A stretch of DNA of 64,000 bases. Origin: Penium margaritaceum (lineage: Eukaryota > Streptophyta > Zygnematophyceae > Desmidiales > Peniaceae). Positions within the stretch are counted from its first letter, which is position 1; every line of letters begins with the position of its first letter. The stretch is from contig SZWC01001563.1 of NCBI GenBank assembly GCA_023375785.1, positions 178,972-242,971 of the forward strand, given 5' to 3'. The position numbers were made by a program, and so were the translations under genes. The notes beneath the pieces were generated by a model that saw nothing but the letters and a program-made list of their open reading frames with translations, searched no databases and was not told the DNA's origin. Below are positions 33,101 to 43,508 of the stretch, piece by piece.

Positions 33101-34287
33101 TGGTGACTTGGAGGAAGAGATCTACATGGAGCAGCCGGAGGGGTTCGTCATGGATGGCCAGGAGCACCTGGTCTGCAAGCTGCAGAAGTCGCTGTACGGC
33201 CTCAAGCAAGCGTCGCGTGCTTGGAACCAGAAGTTGGATGCGGCGTTGCAGTGCATGGGGTTTGAGCGTAGCGAGTGTGACTACAGCGTGTATCGCTGGC
33301 ATCATGAGCATGAGATCCTCATCATCATTGTCTATGTGGATGACATGCTCCTCCTCTCCAACAGCATGTCTGCACTGCAGGAGTTTAAGGAAGCCATGCA
33401 GGAGCGCTTCCAGATGTCTGATCTCGAGGAGGCATCATACTTCCTCGGTATCCAGATCACGCGTGACCGCAAGTCACGCTTTCTCTCGCTGCAGCAGAGC
33501 CGCTACATTAAGGATGTTTTACAGCGGTTCGGCATGGCAAAAGCAAAACCCATCGGCACGCCGCTGGAGACGCGGCAGTACCTTGTTAGCTTCAATGGAG
33601 AAGCAAATGTAGCTGAGCGCCAGAAGTACCAGAGCGCCGTCGGCAGTCTCATGTACCTGATGGTGGCAACCAGGCCGGACCTCGCACAGGCTGTGAGTGC
33701 TGTGAGCCAGCACATGGCTAATCCCGGACCAGAGCACTAGAAGGCAGTGAAGCGGATCTTCCGCTATCTTGCTGGAACCATTAACATCGGCATCACCTAC
33801 AACGGCAATGACAACAGCATCATCGGCTACACAGACGCAGATTGGGCTTCAAACCCATGAGGACCGCAAGTCCATCTCTGGACATGTGTTCCTCATGAAT
33901 GGTGGAGCCATCAGCTGGTGCAGCAAGCGGCAGGTGGTCGTGGCGACCTCGAGCACAGAAGCTGAGTACGTATCTCTCAGCTTTGGAGCCAAGGAAGCAG
34001 TTTGGCTCCAACGTCTCATGGCAGAGATGAGTGGGAGTGCAGCAGTTCCAGTTCCTGTGCGCGTCGACAACCAGAGCGCAATCGCACTCGCCAAGAATCC
34101 TGAGCACCATGCACGCACCAAGCACATTGACATCGCATATCATTTCATCAGGCACATGGTGCAGGAGGGTGCTATCAAGCTGGAGTTTACTCCAACCAGC
34201 AAGCAGGTCGCTGATTTCTGTACCAAGCCAGTGACCCGTGAGAAGCAACAGTCCTGCATGAAGGCATGTGGACTCAGCCCACTCTGA
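30176..34287 (+). pseudogene. Element A gag-pol coding region
   Basis: ATG at 30176 opens gag (MAAAGIVTAAQPLERLEG), with NFTFWKIRTRLLLEERGLWEVV and a UBN2-type domain to about 30780. A zinc knuckle CHYCQKEGHYKKEC lies near 30832-30873. A CAG-rich stretch (30898-30983) can encode polyglutamine. The protease region has WYKDSGCNKSVTHHKEWF (31095-31148). The pre-integrase has IWHARYGHIG (about 31510). Integrase has ELVHTDLCGPM, FLTFIDDFSRYTAVYF and APYSPQQNGVAERANRTIVES. RT has MDVKTAFLNGDLEEEIYMEQPEGF and YVDDMLLLSN (about 33330). RNase H ends with LMNGGAISWCSKRQVVVATSSTEAEYVSLSF, and the frame closes with MKACGLSPL at 34287. The order is strictly copia. A few breaks are present. Confidence 0.9.
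30898..30983 (+). repeat. CAG-rich, glutamine-coding tract
   Basis: Runs of CAG/CAA interrupted by a few codons lie between the gag zinc knuckle and the protease. A similar CTG-rich stretch is seen on the plus strand of element H at 61140-61250, so the glutamine linker is a family feature. Confidence 0.85.
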
Positions 34288-34294
34288 CTGCGGC

Positions 34295-34306
34295 AAAGTG
34301 GGAGAT
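34295..34306 (+). promoter_or_regulatory. Polypurine tract of element A
   Basis: AAAGTGGGAGAT immediately before the 3' LTR. Elements G and H have close variants at the same place. Confidence 0.85.
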
Positions 34307-35012
34307 TGTTGGGAAAGGAGCCATCTGGCTCAGTTTCAGGTCCACAGGAGAACGTTCCAGGAAAGTACCAGATGCCTGCTCCGATCGCCAATCTGACTTC
34401 ACCATTCGAAAGATCAGGTGGCAAAATGTCTACGATCTAAGTTTGAGGCCGATCCAACGGTCGGATCGGGAGATATGAATTTTCGAAGTTTCGGGGATCA
34501 TGGACCGTCGATGTCTGGATGGGCATGGGTGATGGCTCCATGCCTTAGCCTGAGAAAAGAAAAAGGCAAGAGGTCCAGGGTCAAGACCTGATGGGAGAAA
34601 TATCCAAAAAGGTCCTTGGTCTTAGGATTGCCTTGTCAGAGTGTGCTGACTAGGATAAAGGTACCTCTCCTTACTTTTTAGGTGAGGTGAGATCCTTGTG
34701 TGCTAGCNGGTTATGTGACCACTAGGAGTGTGCCATGAGAGCATTCTCTAGCTCTCTAGGTCGTGTGTGAGTGGTCAGCCTGATTGCTAGGCTGATTTCC
34801 TCCCTTATGTGAGATTATGGACTCTAGTGTGTGAGCCTTAGCCTCCATGGCTAAGTGGTGTGGCTTGTGAGAGGGCTGACTTGCCCAAGCTCTAGCTCTA
34901 TATGTACTCCATCATTTTGAGTGACTAAACAACCATTCTTCAGCACAAGTGATGCCCTTCCAATCACACATGCTCGCTGCTCCAAGGCTCCCTCTCTCCT
35001 CAAGTTCCAACA
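34307..35012 (+). repeat. 3' LTR of element A
   Basis: It starts TGTTGGGAAAGG and ends CAAGTTCCAACA. It contains an undetermined base at 34708. It is about 98 percent identical to 28462-29199 by eye over the shared part. Confidence 0.92.
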
Positions 35013-35205
35013 ACCAAGACAATCTTTGCCCTTGGTGGCAAGACCCTAGGTGTGTTGGTATAGATATACTCCCTGTCTGCAGGTGAATATCGGCTGGAGG
35101 GGTAAACAACGGATCTGCATCCTAAAACGGGTAGCAGACATCAGCGAACATTGGCCTGCATTGGCTTCAACACAGCAGAGACGTGGGGAGCAGACAAGGG
35201 AAACA

Positions 35206-38200
35206 AAAATGGTTGACCCATCAGGAGGAGTGCCGGCTGCCGCAGGGCTGTTCTCAAACTCAATAGTGGCTACCACAGGGCAGACCATTGGAGCAAATGT
35301 GAGTGCTACGTCACTGCCGCAAGGTCTTGGACCCTTGGGAGGAGTTCCCATTTTTAAGCGATTGACTTCCCCTTTTGGAGATGGCAGTTCGAGCTGGCAA
35401 TAAAAGTGTGCAGTTTTATCAAGCTACTAAAAGGAAAGGAGCAGGATCCCGCGGAAGGCACACCCGAGCATGAGGCATGGATGGATCGAAATGATATTGT
35501 CATGTCGCTCCTCAGCAACGCGATAGCCTAGAAGCATGTTCCCATCATTGCAGGGTTCACAAGGGCTTTGGATGCTTTCGCCAAGCTTAAGCGTGTGCAC
35601 CAATCCACCTCTCTTGCGAACAGATTGTTCATCCTACAATGGCTGATCAGCATGCGAGTGAATGAAGGGGAATCTATACCTGATTTCTCACAGGAAGTTG
35701 AAGGACTCCTTAGTAAAGCTCGCCAAATGAGCTGGGACCTTGATGAAAATATGCAGGCCATGATCCTCCTCGTGGCGCTACCGAAGAGCTGGAGCTCAAT
35801 GGTCACTGTTATGGGTGGTTGGAACCAGAACGACCTGACGTACATGGCAGTGTCCGAGTACATACAAAACGAGGCCACATGTCGCAGCAGTAGTGAGGCT
35901 ATCTTCTTAGCCTATGTCTCATGCTACAACGGCCACGGGATCAAAGGGTCGGTCTCTGGTCAGAAAAACGGCAGTGGAAGCGGTAGCGGCAGAGGCAACA
36001 ATGGCGGCAAGGTACCCTAAGCGGCAGGGTAATCGCCGCAATTGTGACAAACCTGGGCATTGGACAAGAGAAAGCAGATCACCAAAGAAGGAAGGCGGCG
36101 CGAGGATTGGGAAAAAAGGCAGTAAAAAAGGTGGCAAAGAGGCCACCAACATGATGGCTCAAAGTACACCTCCAGCAAGGGGAGCGGCTCTGCTCAGGCC
36201 ACGAGCCTTCGGGCTCGACCCCGACACCGACCATCACTCTAGCAATGATCATACTGGATTTGTCTTCATTGGTCCCACTGAGCGGAGGGTCAGATACGCA
36301 AACGACAGCATTGTGAATGCAGAGGGTGTGGGAGGCAAGGTGGTGAGCATCAGCGTCAACGGTGCCAAGAAGGATCTGCGGTTGCTTGACATGGTCTACA
36401 TGCCCTCGTTTGCGGTAAACCTTTTGTCTGTGTCAAAAACCACAAACAACAATATGACGGTGGTGTTCACGCAAAAGAAGGCAGTTATCATCAAGAACGA
36501 GGACATCAAGGTCCTGTACCGCAACAAAGACCTTGTAGCTCAGGTTCCACGAGTCGACGGGCTTTTTGTGCTACAGACAACCGCGATACAAAACTCAAAA
36601 GATGAGGGTCATGCAAGTGCGGCGGAGGCAGTGGTCATGGCACCAATGATGGAGAACACACCAACGGCAACTCTGAAGGCATCCTCTCCTACGAAGGACA
36701 AAGACGCTGAGCTGTGGCATACACGCTTTGGGCACGTTGCAAAGAGCACGTTCCACGTCATGCAGCAAGAAGAGCTTTTCCACAGCATGGAGGGGTGCAC
36801 AAAGGATGCGACAGGGTGCGGTGCATTGTGCGAACCTTCCCTCCAAGGCAAGACAAAGAGAAAGCGTTTTGAGCGCAGCAGTCGTCTCGTAGAAGTTGCC
36901 TTGGACCTCATTCATACCGATGTGTGCGGGCCCTTCCGCACGGCATTGAATGGTGGGAGCAAGTTGTTCTTGACCTTCATTGATGACCACAGCCGTAAGA
37001 TGTGGATATACTTCCTCAAAATAAAAGGAGAGGTGAGAGTGAGGCTCAAGGAGTTTGTCGCCATGGCTGAGCGGCAGATTGGAAAGAAGGCCAAGGTACT
37101 GCAAAGCGACAACGGCGGAGAGTACGAGGCATGCAAGGGCCGGCTGCGGCAACGCGGCATTGACCATCAGCCCACGACACCCTACACGCCATAGAGCAAT
37201 GGTGTGGCTGTACGGCTGAATCAGACCATCCACCGCATGGTGCGGAGCATGCTCTTTGACGCAAAACTCCCACCGCGCTTTTGGGTAGAAGATACAAGAA
37301 CAGCATGCTACCTTGTCAACCTAACTCTTGTGGCTGCTCTTCGCAGGCGTGGCAAGAAAAAGGGCAAGCAGCAGATGACGCCACAAGAGATGTGGTCAAG
37401 AAAGAAGCCATACGCCTCACACCCGAAGGTTTTTGGCTGCACCGCATGGGCAGAGATCCAGGCAGGACAAGGTGGCACCAAGCTGGATGCAAGGGCACGG
37501 AAGTGTGCTATGGTAGGCTATGAATCTGCCCACAAGACCTACTGCCTTTGGGACATGACAGCAAGAAGGCTCACCACCAGCCGGGACGTGACCTTTTGAT
37601 GAGAGGACACTAGGCAAGGGAGAGCCGCTTGATCCCACATAAGCTCCAAAACACAGAAAGTGGTTGGTGCTGCTGGAGTCGCGAGATCAAGCTCCTGAAA
37701 ACTCGGAAGTGGTGCCAGTACAGCAGGCCACAAAGAAGAGTCGTGTGGCAGGGAAAGCGGCAGCGCAGGCTGACGCAATGGCGGGCTCCGACACGGAGTC
37801 AGAGATGTCCGAGGCCTCTGAGAGCAGCTCAAAGACCAATGGCTCTTCACCAAAGGAAGATTTAACTTTAGGGCAGCCTGCACCACAGGAGTAGTAGAAA
37901 AGCAGAGATGAAGCAACAGCAATGGCGCGCCGTGTCACGCGGCAAAGAAAACAAACGCCACAGTATGACGCTCACACTGGAGGCTGGACCAGCCTCAGCT
38001 AGTCATGTTTGGCTCAGGGAGAGCCGCTCACTATGGCAGAGGCGCTGACAAGGCCCGATGCTGCCCAATGGAAGGAGGCGGTGGACAGCGAGCTCGCGTC
38101 CATCGAAGAAAATGGTACGTGGATGCTGGTGGACAGACCCCCAAACGCTCACGTGATGGGCTCTAAGTGGGTGCTTAGGCTGAAGCAGAAGCAGGACAGC

Positions 38201-39597
38201 AGTATCGACAAGTACAAGGCGAGGATCATGGCGAAGGGATTCTCACAACGCGCAGGGTCTGAGTATGATGAGACCTTAACACCGGTTGTCACGTTTGCCT
38301 CCATCAGGTTCCTACTAGCTGTCGTTGCCGCCAAAGGCGTGGAGATCCACTAGATGGACGTCAAGACAGCTTTCCTTTACGGGAAGTTGGACAAAGAGGT
38401 TCTTATGGAAGTGCCGGAGGGGGTGGATGCACCCGTAGGAAAGGTATGTTGGCTGGTGAACGCGTTGTATGGACTAAAATAGGCCCCATGGATCTGGTAC
38501 AAGGAGATGGACAGCTTCATGGCTGAGATCTCTTTCGCACCCTTGAAAAATGATCCCAGCGTCTATGTGCGGGAGGACGAGCATGGTTTGCTGCTTGTGG
38601 CATTGAATGTAGACGATCTGATCATGTGTTATTCCTCGCATAAGGCCCTTGTGGACCTGAAGGAGAAGCTGAGCAGCAAGTTCAAGATGAAGGACATGGG
38701 TCCTCTCGAGTACAACCTTGGGATTGCCGTCCACCGCAACCGCAAAGCAGGCACCATTGAGCTCAACCAGACCAAGTACATCATGGACGTCTTATAGCGC
38801 TACAACATGGAGGATTGCAAATCCATCAGCACCCCCATGGCCTCCGATTACAAGGTCTCCTCCTCCATGATGCCAAGAATGAGGCGAAGCAGCGGGAAAT
38901 GCAAAACATTCCGTACCAGTCTGCCGTTGGGAGCCTCATGTACGCGATGGTGGGGACACGACCTGACATCGCTTATGCAGTGGGTCAGGTCAGCAGGTTT
39001 GTGGCTAATCCTGGGCCATAACATTGGCAAGCCGTGAAGTGGAACTTCCGCTACCTGGAAAAGACACGGCACATGGGACTTCAGTTTGGAGGTCTTGAAG
39101 GATCAGACTCACTACGACTCACGTGCTACACTGATGCTGACTAGGGAGGGCAGGTTGACAACAGGAAGTCCACCTCAGGCTATGTTTGCCTTCTCCATGG
39201 TGGTGCGGTCTCATGGACAAGTAGGAAGCAAGACTGCGTCTAACTTTCCACTGCTGAGGCAGAGTACATCGCACTCTCGGAAGTGTGCAAGAAAACACAA
39301 TGGCTTCAGAGTTTGCTCGACGAGATCAAAGCACCACAATGGGAAGCAACTGTCATTCGCGTCGACAAAAAGAGCGCCATAGCTATGGCAGAGGACGACA
39401 TGATCTCCTGGCGGAGAAAGCACATCAACATTTGGTACCACTACTCACGCGACCTTGTCGCCAAGGGTGCCTTGGAAACAAAACATGTCAAAACCAAGAG
39501 GATGTTTCCAGGCTTCTTAACAAAGCCACTTTTTTGTGACTTGCATGCTACAGGCCCTCAAGGAATCAGCATGGTGGATGCAGGAGATGAAGACTAA
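35206..39597 (+). pseudogene. Element B gag-pol coding region
   Basis: The coding region begins near MVDPSGGVP (35210). Gag contains LANRLFILQWLISMRVNEGESIPDF and MILLVALPKSWSSMVTVMGGW (35610-35820). A zinc-knuckle-like NCDKPGHWTRES lies near 36040. The protease side shows GPTERRVRYANDS and MPSFAVNLLSVSKTTNNNMTVVF (36290-36470). The pre-integrase has LWHTRFGHVAKS (about 36712). Integrase has LDLIHTDVCGPF, FLTFIDDHSRKMWIYFLK and LQSDNGGEYEACKG (36900-37135). RT starts near 38040 with DAAQWKEAVDSELASIEENGTW and carries NVDDLIMCYSS (about 38610). RNase H follows to MVDAGDED at 39597. The family keeps copia order; breaks are moderate in number. Confidence 0.88.
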
Positions 39598-39685
39598 AAG
39601 CCCAAGACATTTGAGGTACACGAATACAATGCAGAGCTAAAGGCTCATGTGGAAGAAAACTACAGCGGCAGGTGGCCATAGGTGC

Positions 39686-39696
39686 AAGGGAGAGAT
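39686..39696 (+). promoter_or_regulatory. Polypurine tract of element B
   Basis: AAGGGAGAGAT immediately before the 3' LTR. Confidence 0.85.
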
Positions 39697-39766
39697 TGTT
39701 CTTTTTTGCCCCTTTGGCCGCTGCCATAGCTTAGCAGACAGGTTGGGCATGCACTACTTGGGATGT

Positions 39767-39797
39767 GGGGGACTTACTCCCTTGGAGTAAGTCCCCC
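39767..39797. repeat. Perfect 14-bp hairpin in element B 3' LTR
   Basis: The arms GGGGGACTTACTCC (39767-39780) and GGAGTAAGTCCCCC (39784-39797) are separated by CTT. The 5' LTR has only the right arm in the same form. Confidence 0.92.
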
Positions 39798-39840
39798 AAA
39801 TCTTGTCCGTGGTTCAAGTCCAAGCGAGACACCAGCTGTG

Positions 39841-39895
39841 TAGAGCAATGGATAGCACAGTGGACCTAGGAAAAATAGATCATGCAATCAAGTCT
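39841..39895 (+). other. tRNA-Arg-like core in element B 3' LTR
   Basis: TAGAGCAATGG at 39841 and a B-box-like CAATCAAGTCT at 39885 are 44 nt apart. CCTAGG lies in the anticodon-loop position. It is the counterpart of 27699-27753. Confidence 0.42.
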
Positions 39896-40405
39896 TGATG
39901 TGAGCAGGAAGGTTTTTTGACCTTCCTACACATAGGACGTTTCGTAGATATTTATTCATGCATGAGAAGGATGTGCCAATTGCCGGCCAGTGGATGCGCC
40001 AATTGGCAAATTGGTGAGGTGGTGCGGACTGGCCACCCCCAAAAGTGCCACTGCCTACACACCTTAGATGCCTGGCCTAGGACTATATGAACCAGGCTCA
40101 TTCCTTATTCTAAACATATAATCTGGCTTTACGAGCTCCTCACAGAGCCATCCAACTAAGGAATAGTATAAAGAAGACACTCGTTGGTCTTAGCCCCTGG
40201 GCTTAGTCTCTGACTAGCACCTTGCGCAAAAGTGACCAAGTGTTAAGTGGACACAGTTGCTAGCAAGTGATTGCCTAGAAGCTGGTCAGTGTGGAACTGT
40301 GATCCTGAAGGTGATATCTTCTCCCAACAGAAATGCTAGGAGCAGACGGCAGGTGCCATTGTGTCGGTCGTGTTCTCTAGTCCGTTTGCCTCAGGCCAGT
40401 TGACA

Positions 40406-40410
40406 CTTTG
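40406..40410 (+). repeat. Target-site duplication of element B, right copy
   Basis: CTTTG, identical to 27565-27569. Confidence 0.88.
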
Positions 40411-41274
40411 TCCTATTGGCCTACGCAACTCTTTTATCAAGGAACCTAGCTACTGGTGAAATTTCTCTTCAACCTCTTTACTTTGATGGGAAAATCCCCA
40501 CCTTTACTCTTTCCCACCTTAGACTTCATCACTTGGGGCCCGGGTTCAACTCCCAAGTTTCCTTTGGTAGTGAGCTACCCCCCCCCCCACCTAAGTCTGT
40601 TACGACCAAGGGGAAAAAACCAGTTTTTTAGCATCGAAAGAGTTACCTATAGGCACATCTACTTTGGAAAAGAAAATGTACACAATGCTGCCGGCCCGTA
40701 ACTTTGACTCATGGAAGTGAACATCACATCCACCTCCTCTCTCCAGCCCAGCGGTGGACCACCATTGGGGGACAACGAGTGACGGGGCTCTTTGCGTGTG
40801 ATAGATTCATCCGGGTGCATCTTGGCTTGCGCAACTCCGGCATCAGGGACATCATTGGATATCTCATTACTACTGGTTTTTTGCCCAATATCTGGCTCTT
40901 GTGGCTTTTGTCTTGAATTTTGTTCCCCTCCTTTCTCCCTTAGAAAAGCACGTTAATCCACATAGATCATCAGGTACGTCCTCCCTTCTTCCATGCCCTC
41001 CTTTCACGCTTGGCATCTTCGCTATGCTCACTTTTTGGTTGTCACATCTGTCAACTACACATCCGTGATGTGTTCCCAACCCTGTGCGTAGCCCCAACAC
41101 CATGCACACCGTCCCCGTTAACTATGCCAGGCACGGGCACTTTATGCATCCGCGTCTCATTCGCAATCTGCTTTGAGGCCAGCGGATCCACCCCACCCAC
41201 GTCACACCTCCATTCTCTTTGCAGGTAGCCCCCTACCACAGTCCTGCTCCACACGCACAGTACATGTATGTCCT
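40411..41274. other. Unassigned tract between elements B and E
   Basis: No gene is recognised on either strand. It contains a run of 13 C residues near 40571-40583. The right half is pyrimidine-rich on the plus strand, like 50525-52675, so the two pieces were probably contiguous before element E inserted. Confidence 0.45.
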
Positions 41275-42209
41275 TGTTGAAAAGTTGCTCCTCTTCATGC
41301 CCAAGCAAGGCGTCGGGGGGCTCCGACGAGCCGCCAGAAAGCAAAAAATCAGTGCCTGCGGGTCTAGCAGGCTCAAGGATTGCTTGCATCCTAAAATGAA
41401 TGATTTTCCCTTAATGCTGACGAGTTGGTAAATCCAGTGGAAATTGTTTCGCCGGAATCCAACAAGTATCGAGGGAGATATGGCCTTCCAAAGTTGGAGT
41501 ATGCGCACCGCCTCTGGGAGCTGGTTGCGACTCAAAATCGGATGGATAATTGACCGGACAGATTAACAAAAGTACCATGTGAAGATTTTGCTCCAGAAGG
41601 TATGCCAAAGTGTCCGGTGGATAATATACCGGATCCCGCACTACAGTTTGTTACGGAGACACTTGGCCAAAATCCTGGCCCGGCGTCTGAACCTCAGTAG
41701 TACGTTTTATTACTCAAGGACTTTGTCGAAATTCTGGTCCACAGACAGGTTTCAAACGTTGTTACATCCCATTACCAAAACCAATCCAAAAGTGCGGAAG
41801 GTGCATGGAAACAACGCAGAGGACATCAGGTGTAATGGGACCTGCGCTTTGGGAAAGGCCCTTTGCACGGCGACGAAGGAAGGCGCCACGACGTGGCGGC
41901 ATCAGGCTTCTATGGTGAGTGAGACCTGCACTTTGGCAAGCGTAACTTGGGCTACGCTTGGCCAAATCGCACGCCCTTTGGTGCGTTGGAATGACAAGCC
42001 GTATACAACTTTAGATCATGTCCATGTTGAAAAAACTAATGCAAAATTGCGTTCTTCCCTTCCAAAAAGTGACTGTCGCTAATTGCCTGCTGACATAGCG
42101 TGAGGTGACGAGAGAGAACACGCTCTGTCTCCAATTTGCCTAAACAGGAGACGTACACCACCAAGAGATCATAAAAATATCTGGACCGCATCCCGCGAAT
42201 GCCCTGACA
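41275..42209 (+). repeat. 5' LTR of element E
   Basis: It starts TGTTGAAAAGTTGC and ends GCCCTGACA. It is collinear with the C and F LTRs. Confidence 0.85.
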
Positions 42210-42211
42210 AA

Positions 42212-42226
42212 GGGTTATGGACCCAC
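42212..42226 (+). promoter_or_regulatory. Primer-binding site, half-tRNA-iMet type (element E)
   Basis: GGGTTATGGACCCAC, 14 of 15 matches to the complement of the initiator tRNA-Met anticodon arm, two bases after the LTR. Confidence 0.78.
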
Positions 42227-42271
42227 AAGTTTGATCGTCTCCTGTGTGTCAATCTTCCACCCCAAGGCGCA

Positions 42272-42753
42272 GTGGTGTATATTAACAGTGACGTTGAGGT
42301 CGTGCTAGAGGCAAAGCGCAAGGGCGGTCTCTACATCGTGGAGACCAAGGTGGTCCTTTTGGCATCGGACGCAACAGGCTTGCAGGAATGCGTCGTTAAC
42401 ATAGCCAAGGGAGGAAGCGCTCATTTGGATCTCTTGCACCAATGGTTAAAGCACTTGGTGCCTGCAACCATTAAGGAGATGCTGAAGTACAACATGGTTT
42501 GCGGCCTCGTCATGGACGGTACAGCAGACGCGGAAGCACATGCAATAGCGCACAAAAAGTGAGAACCTTGCATTTTGGGCATGGCGTGGTACAAGCCATT
42601 CAACGAGAACGAGGCCCAAGCAAAGGACCTGTTGGAGGTCATGCATAGCCATGTGTGCGGGCCATTAAAAATGCCATCAAACAGTGGCTTGAGAAACTTT
42701 GTCACCTTCATTGATGACTGTACGAGGAAGCTCTATGTGTATTTTATGAAGTG
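42272..42753 (+). pseudogene. Element E pol, part left of element D
   Basis: Pre-integrase sequence (VEVVLEAKRKGGLYIVETKVV, GGSAHLDLLHQ) is followed by the start of integrase (NEAQAKDLLEVMHSHVCGPLKMPSNSGLRNFVTFIDDCTRKLYVYFMKW). It is nearly the same as 10060-10520 of element C. The insertion of D ends this part. Confidence 0.85.
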
Positions 42754-42758
42754 GAAAG
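42754..42758 (+). repeat. Target-site duplication of element D, left copy
   Basis: GAAAG, identical to 46905-46909. Confidence 0.88.
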
Positions 42759-43458
42759 TGTTTGCCTGAGGGTGAGTGTGCACCCTAGAGGGTCCCTAGC
42801 AGTGGCTGGTTCACACCACCAACTGTTTTTGGTGAGACTCAAACTGTGGAGGCAACTGGTTCCAAGGATGGCAAAACTTGGTCAGAGAGTGTGGCCATAG
42901 TTTTAGCCTCAATTGACTGGGAATGAACACTTGATTATGGCTCAGAAGTAGCGGCATTTTATAGCCACTGATCTAAGCTTTCCAGAATACCAAAGCATGC
43001 CGGATTTGGAGCTTCTTAGCAGACTCTATGGCTTCTAGAGTGCTCCTTAGTAAGCTGTCCTTTTCCCACCTAGGAAGGAATCCCTTCCCTCCTCTAGAAG
43101 CTTCTGCCCCTTCCTAGATTCCTCAACTTGCTTCTAGTAGAAGGGAAGGTATCTCGAAGACCAAGACACCTCTAGATGCCTTGTAGGATAAGTCACCCCT
43201 TCTAGAAGGTGTGCCACCTTCCTGGATCCTCACCTCGCCTTCTAGAAACTTAAAGAGGAACTCTAGATATTGAGCTAGTTTCCTGGCATCTATTTTCTAC
43301 CTCCCTTGAGGCAGGGCAGAATTTCATCTTGTGGGACTTGAACCTGGGCCCCTGCCTCTAGAGGTGGACACCATTAACCACTAAGCCACTAAGGCTTGTC
43401 TTTTTGGTGTTCTTTTTTTAGAGTCACTCCTGCCATGGTGAGGAGCATCACTCCAACA
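42759..43458 (-). repeat. 3' LTR of element D
   Basis: On the plus strand it starts TGTTTGCCTGAGGG and ends ACTCCAACA. It contains a tRNA-like core at 43334-43388. Confidence 0.9.
43334..43388 (-). other. tRNA-like core with perfect A and B boxes, element D 3' LTR
   Basis: On the minus strand the A box TGGCTTAGTGG starts at 43388 and the B box GGTTCAAGTCC starts at 43344, 44 nt apart. Both match the pol III consensus (TRGCNNAGYNG and GGTTCRANNCC). The same core is at 46780-46834. A tRNA-derived SINE caught in the LTR, or a tRNA-like module belonging to it, are the two readings. Confidence 0.75.
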
Positions 43459-43470
43459 ATCTTCCCCTTG
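43459..43470 (-). promoter_or_regulatory. Polypurine tract of element D
   Basis: On the minus strand CAAGGGGAAGAT adjoins the 3' LTR. Confidence 0.85.
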
Positions 43471-43508
43471 CGCATCACCCATGGCAGTTGTCCATGTTGA
43501 ACCTGCAA

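Larger units (their letters stand above)
28462..35012 (+). mobile_element. Ty1/copia element A, full length and youngest in the window
   Basis: The LTRs share TGTTGG..CCAACA ends and differ by about 2 percent by eye, so the insertion is recent. The element contains a canonical initiator tRNA-Met 3'-end primer site, gag, protease, integrase, RT, RNase H and a purine tract. It looks nearly whole, with only a handful of breaks. Three undetermined bases (29236, 30814, 34708) show that the assembly is uncertain here. The flanking pentamers are ACCTA and ACCAA, a 4 of 5 match, so the target duplication is imperfect. Relatives are G, J and H. Confidence 0.92.
27570..40405 (+). mobile_element. Ty1/copia element B, full length, split by element A
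   Basis: LTRs at 27570-28263 and 39697-40405 are flanked by CTTTG on both sides. The internal region has a half-tRNA primer-binding site, a leader, gag, protease, integrase, RT, RNase H and a purine tract. The 6.5-kb element A sits in the leader. Apart from that insertion, the element keeps all its parts with a modest number of breaks. Its relatives in the window are element 1 and element K. Confidence 0.93.
39697..40405 (+). repeat. 3' LTR of element B
   Basis: It starts TGTTCTTTTTTGCCCC and ends CAGTTGACA. It is followed by the CTTTG duplication. Confidence 0.92.

Noticed and set aside
40528-40550. GGGTTCAACTCCC as a pol III B box in the unassigned tract
   Set aside because: No A-box-like word lies about 44 nt upstream.
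40571-40583. Run of C residues as a functional element
   Set aside because: A homopolymer of this length is common and prone to sequencing error; no context supports a role.
41270-41274. GTCCT as target duplication of element E with 50525-50529
   Set aside because: The other side reads TTCAT, only 3 of 5 matches, so it is not counted as a duplication.
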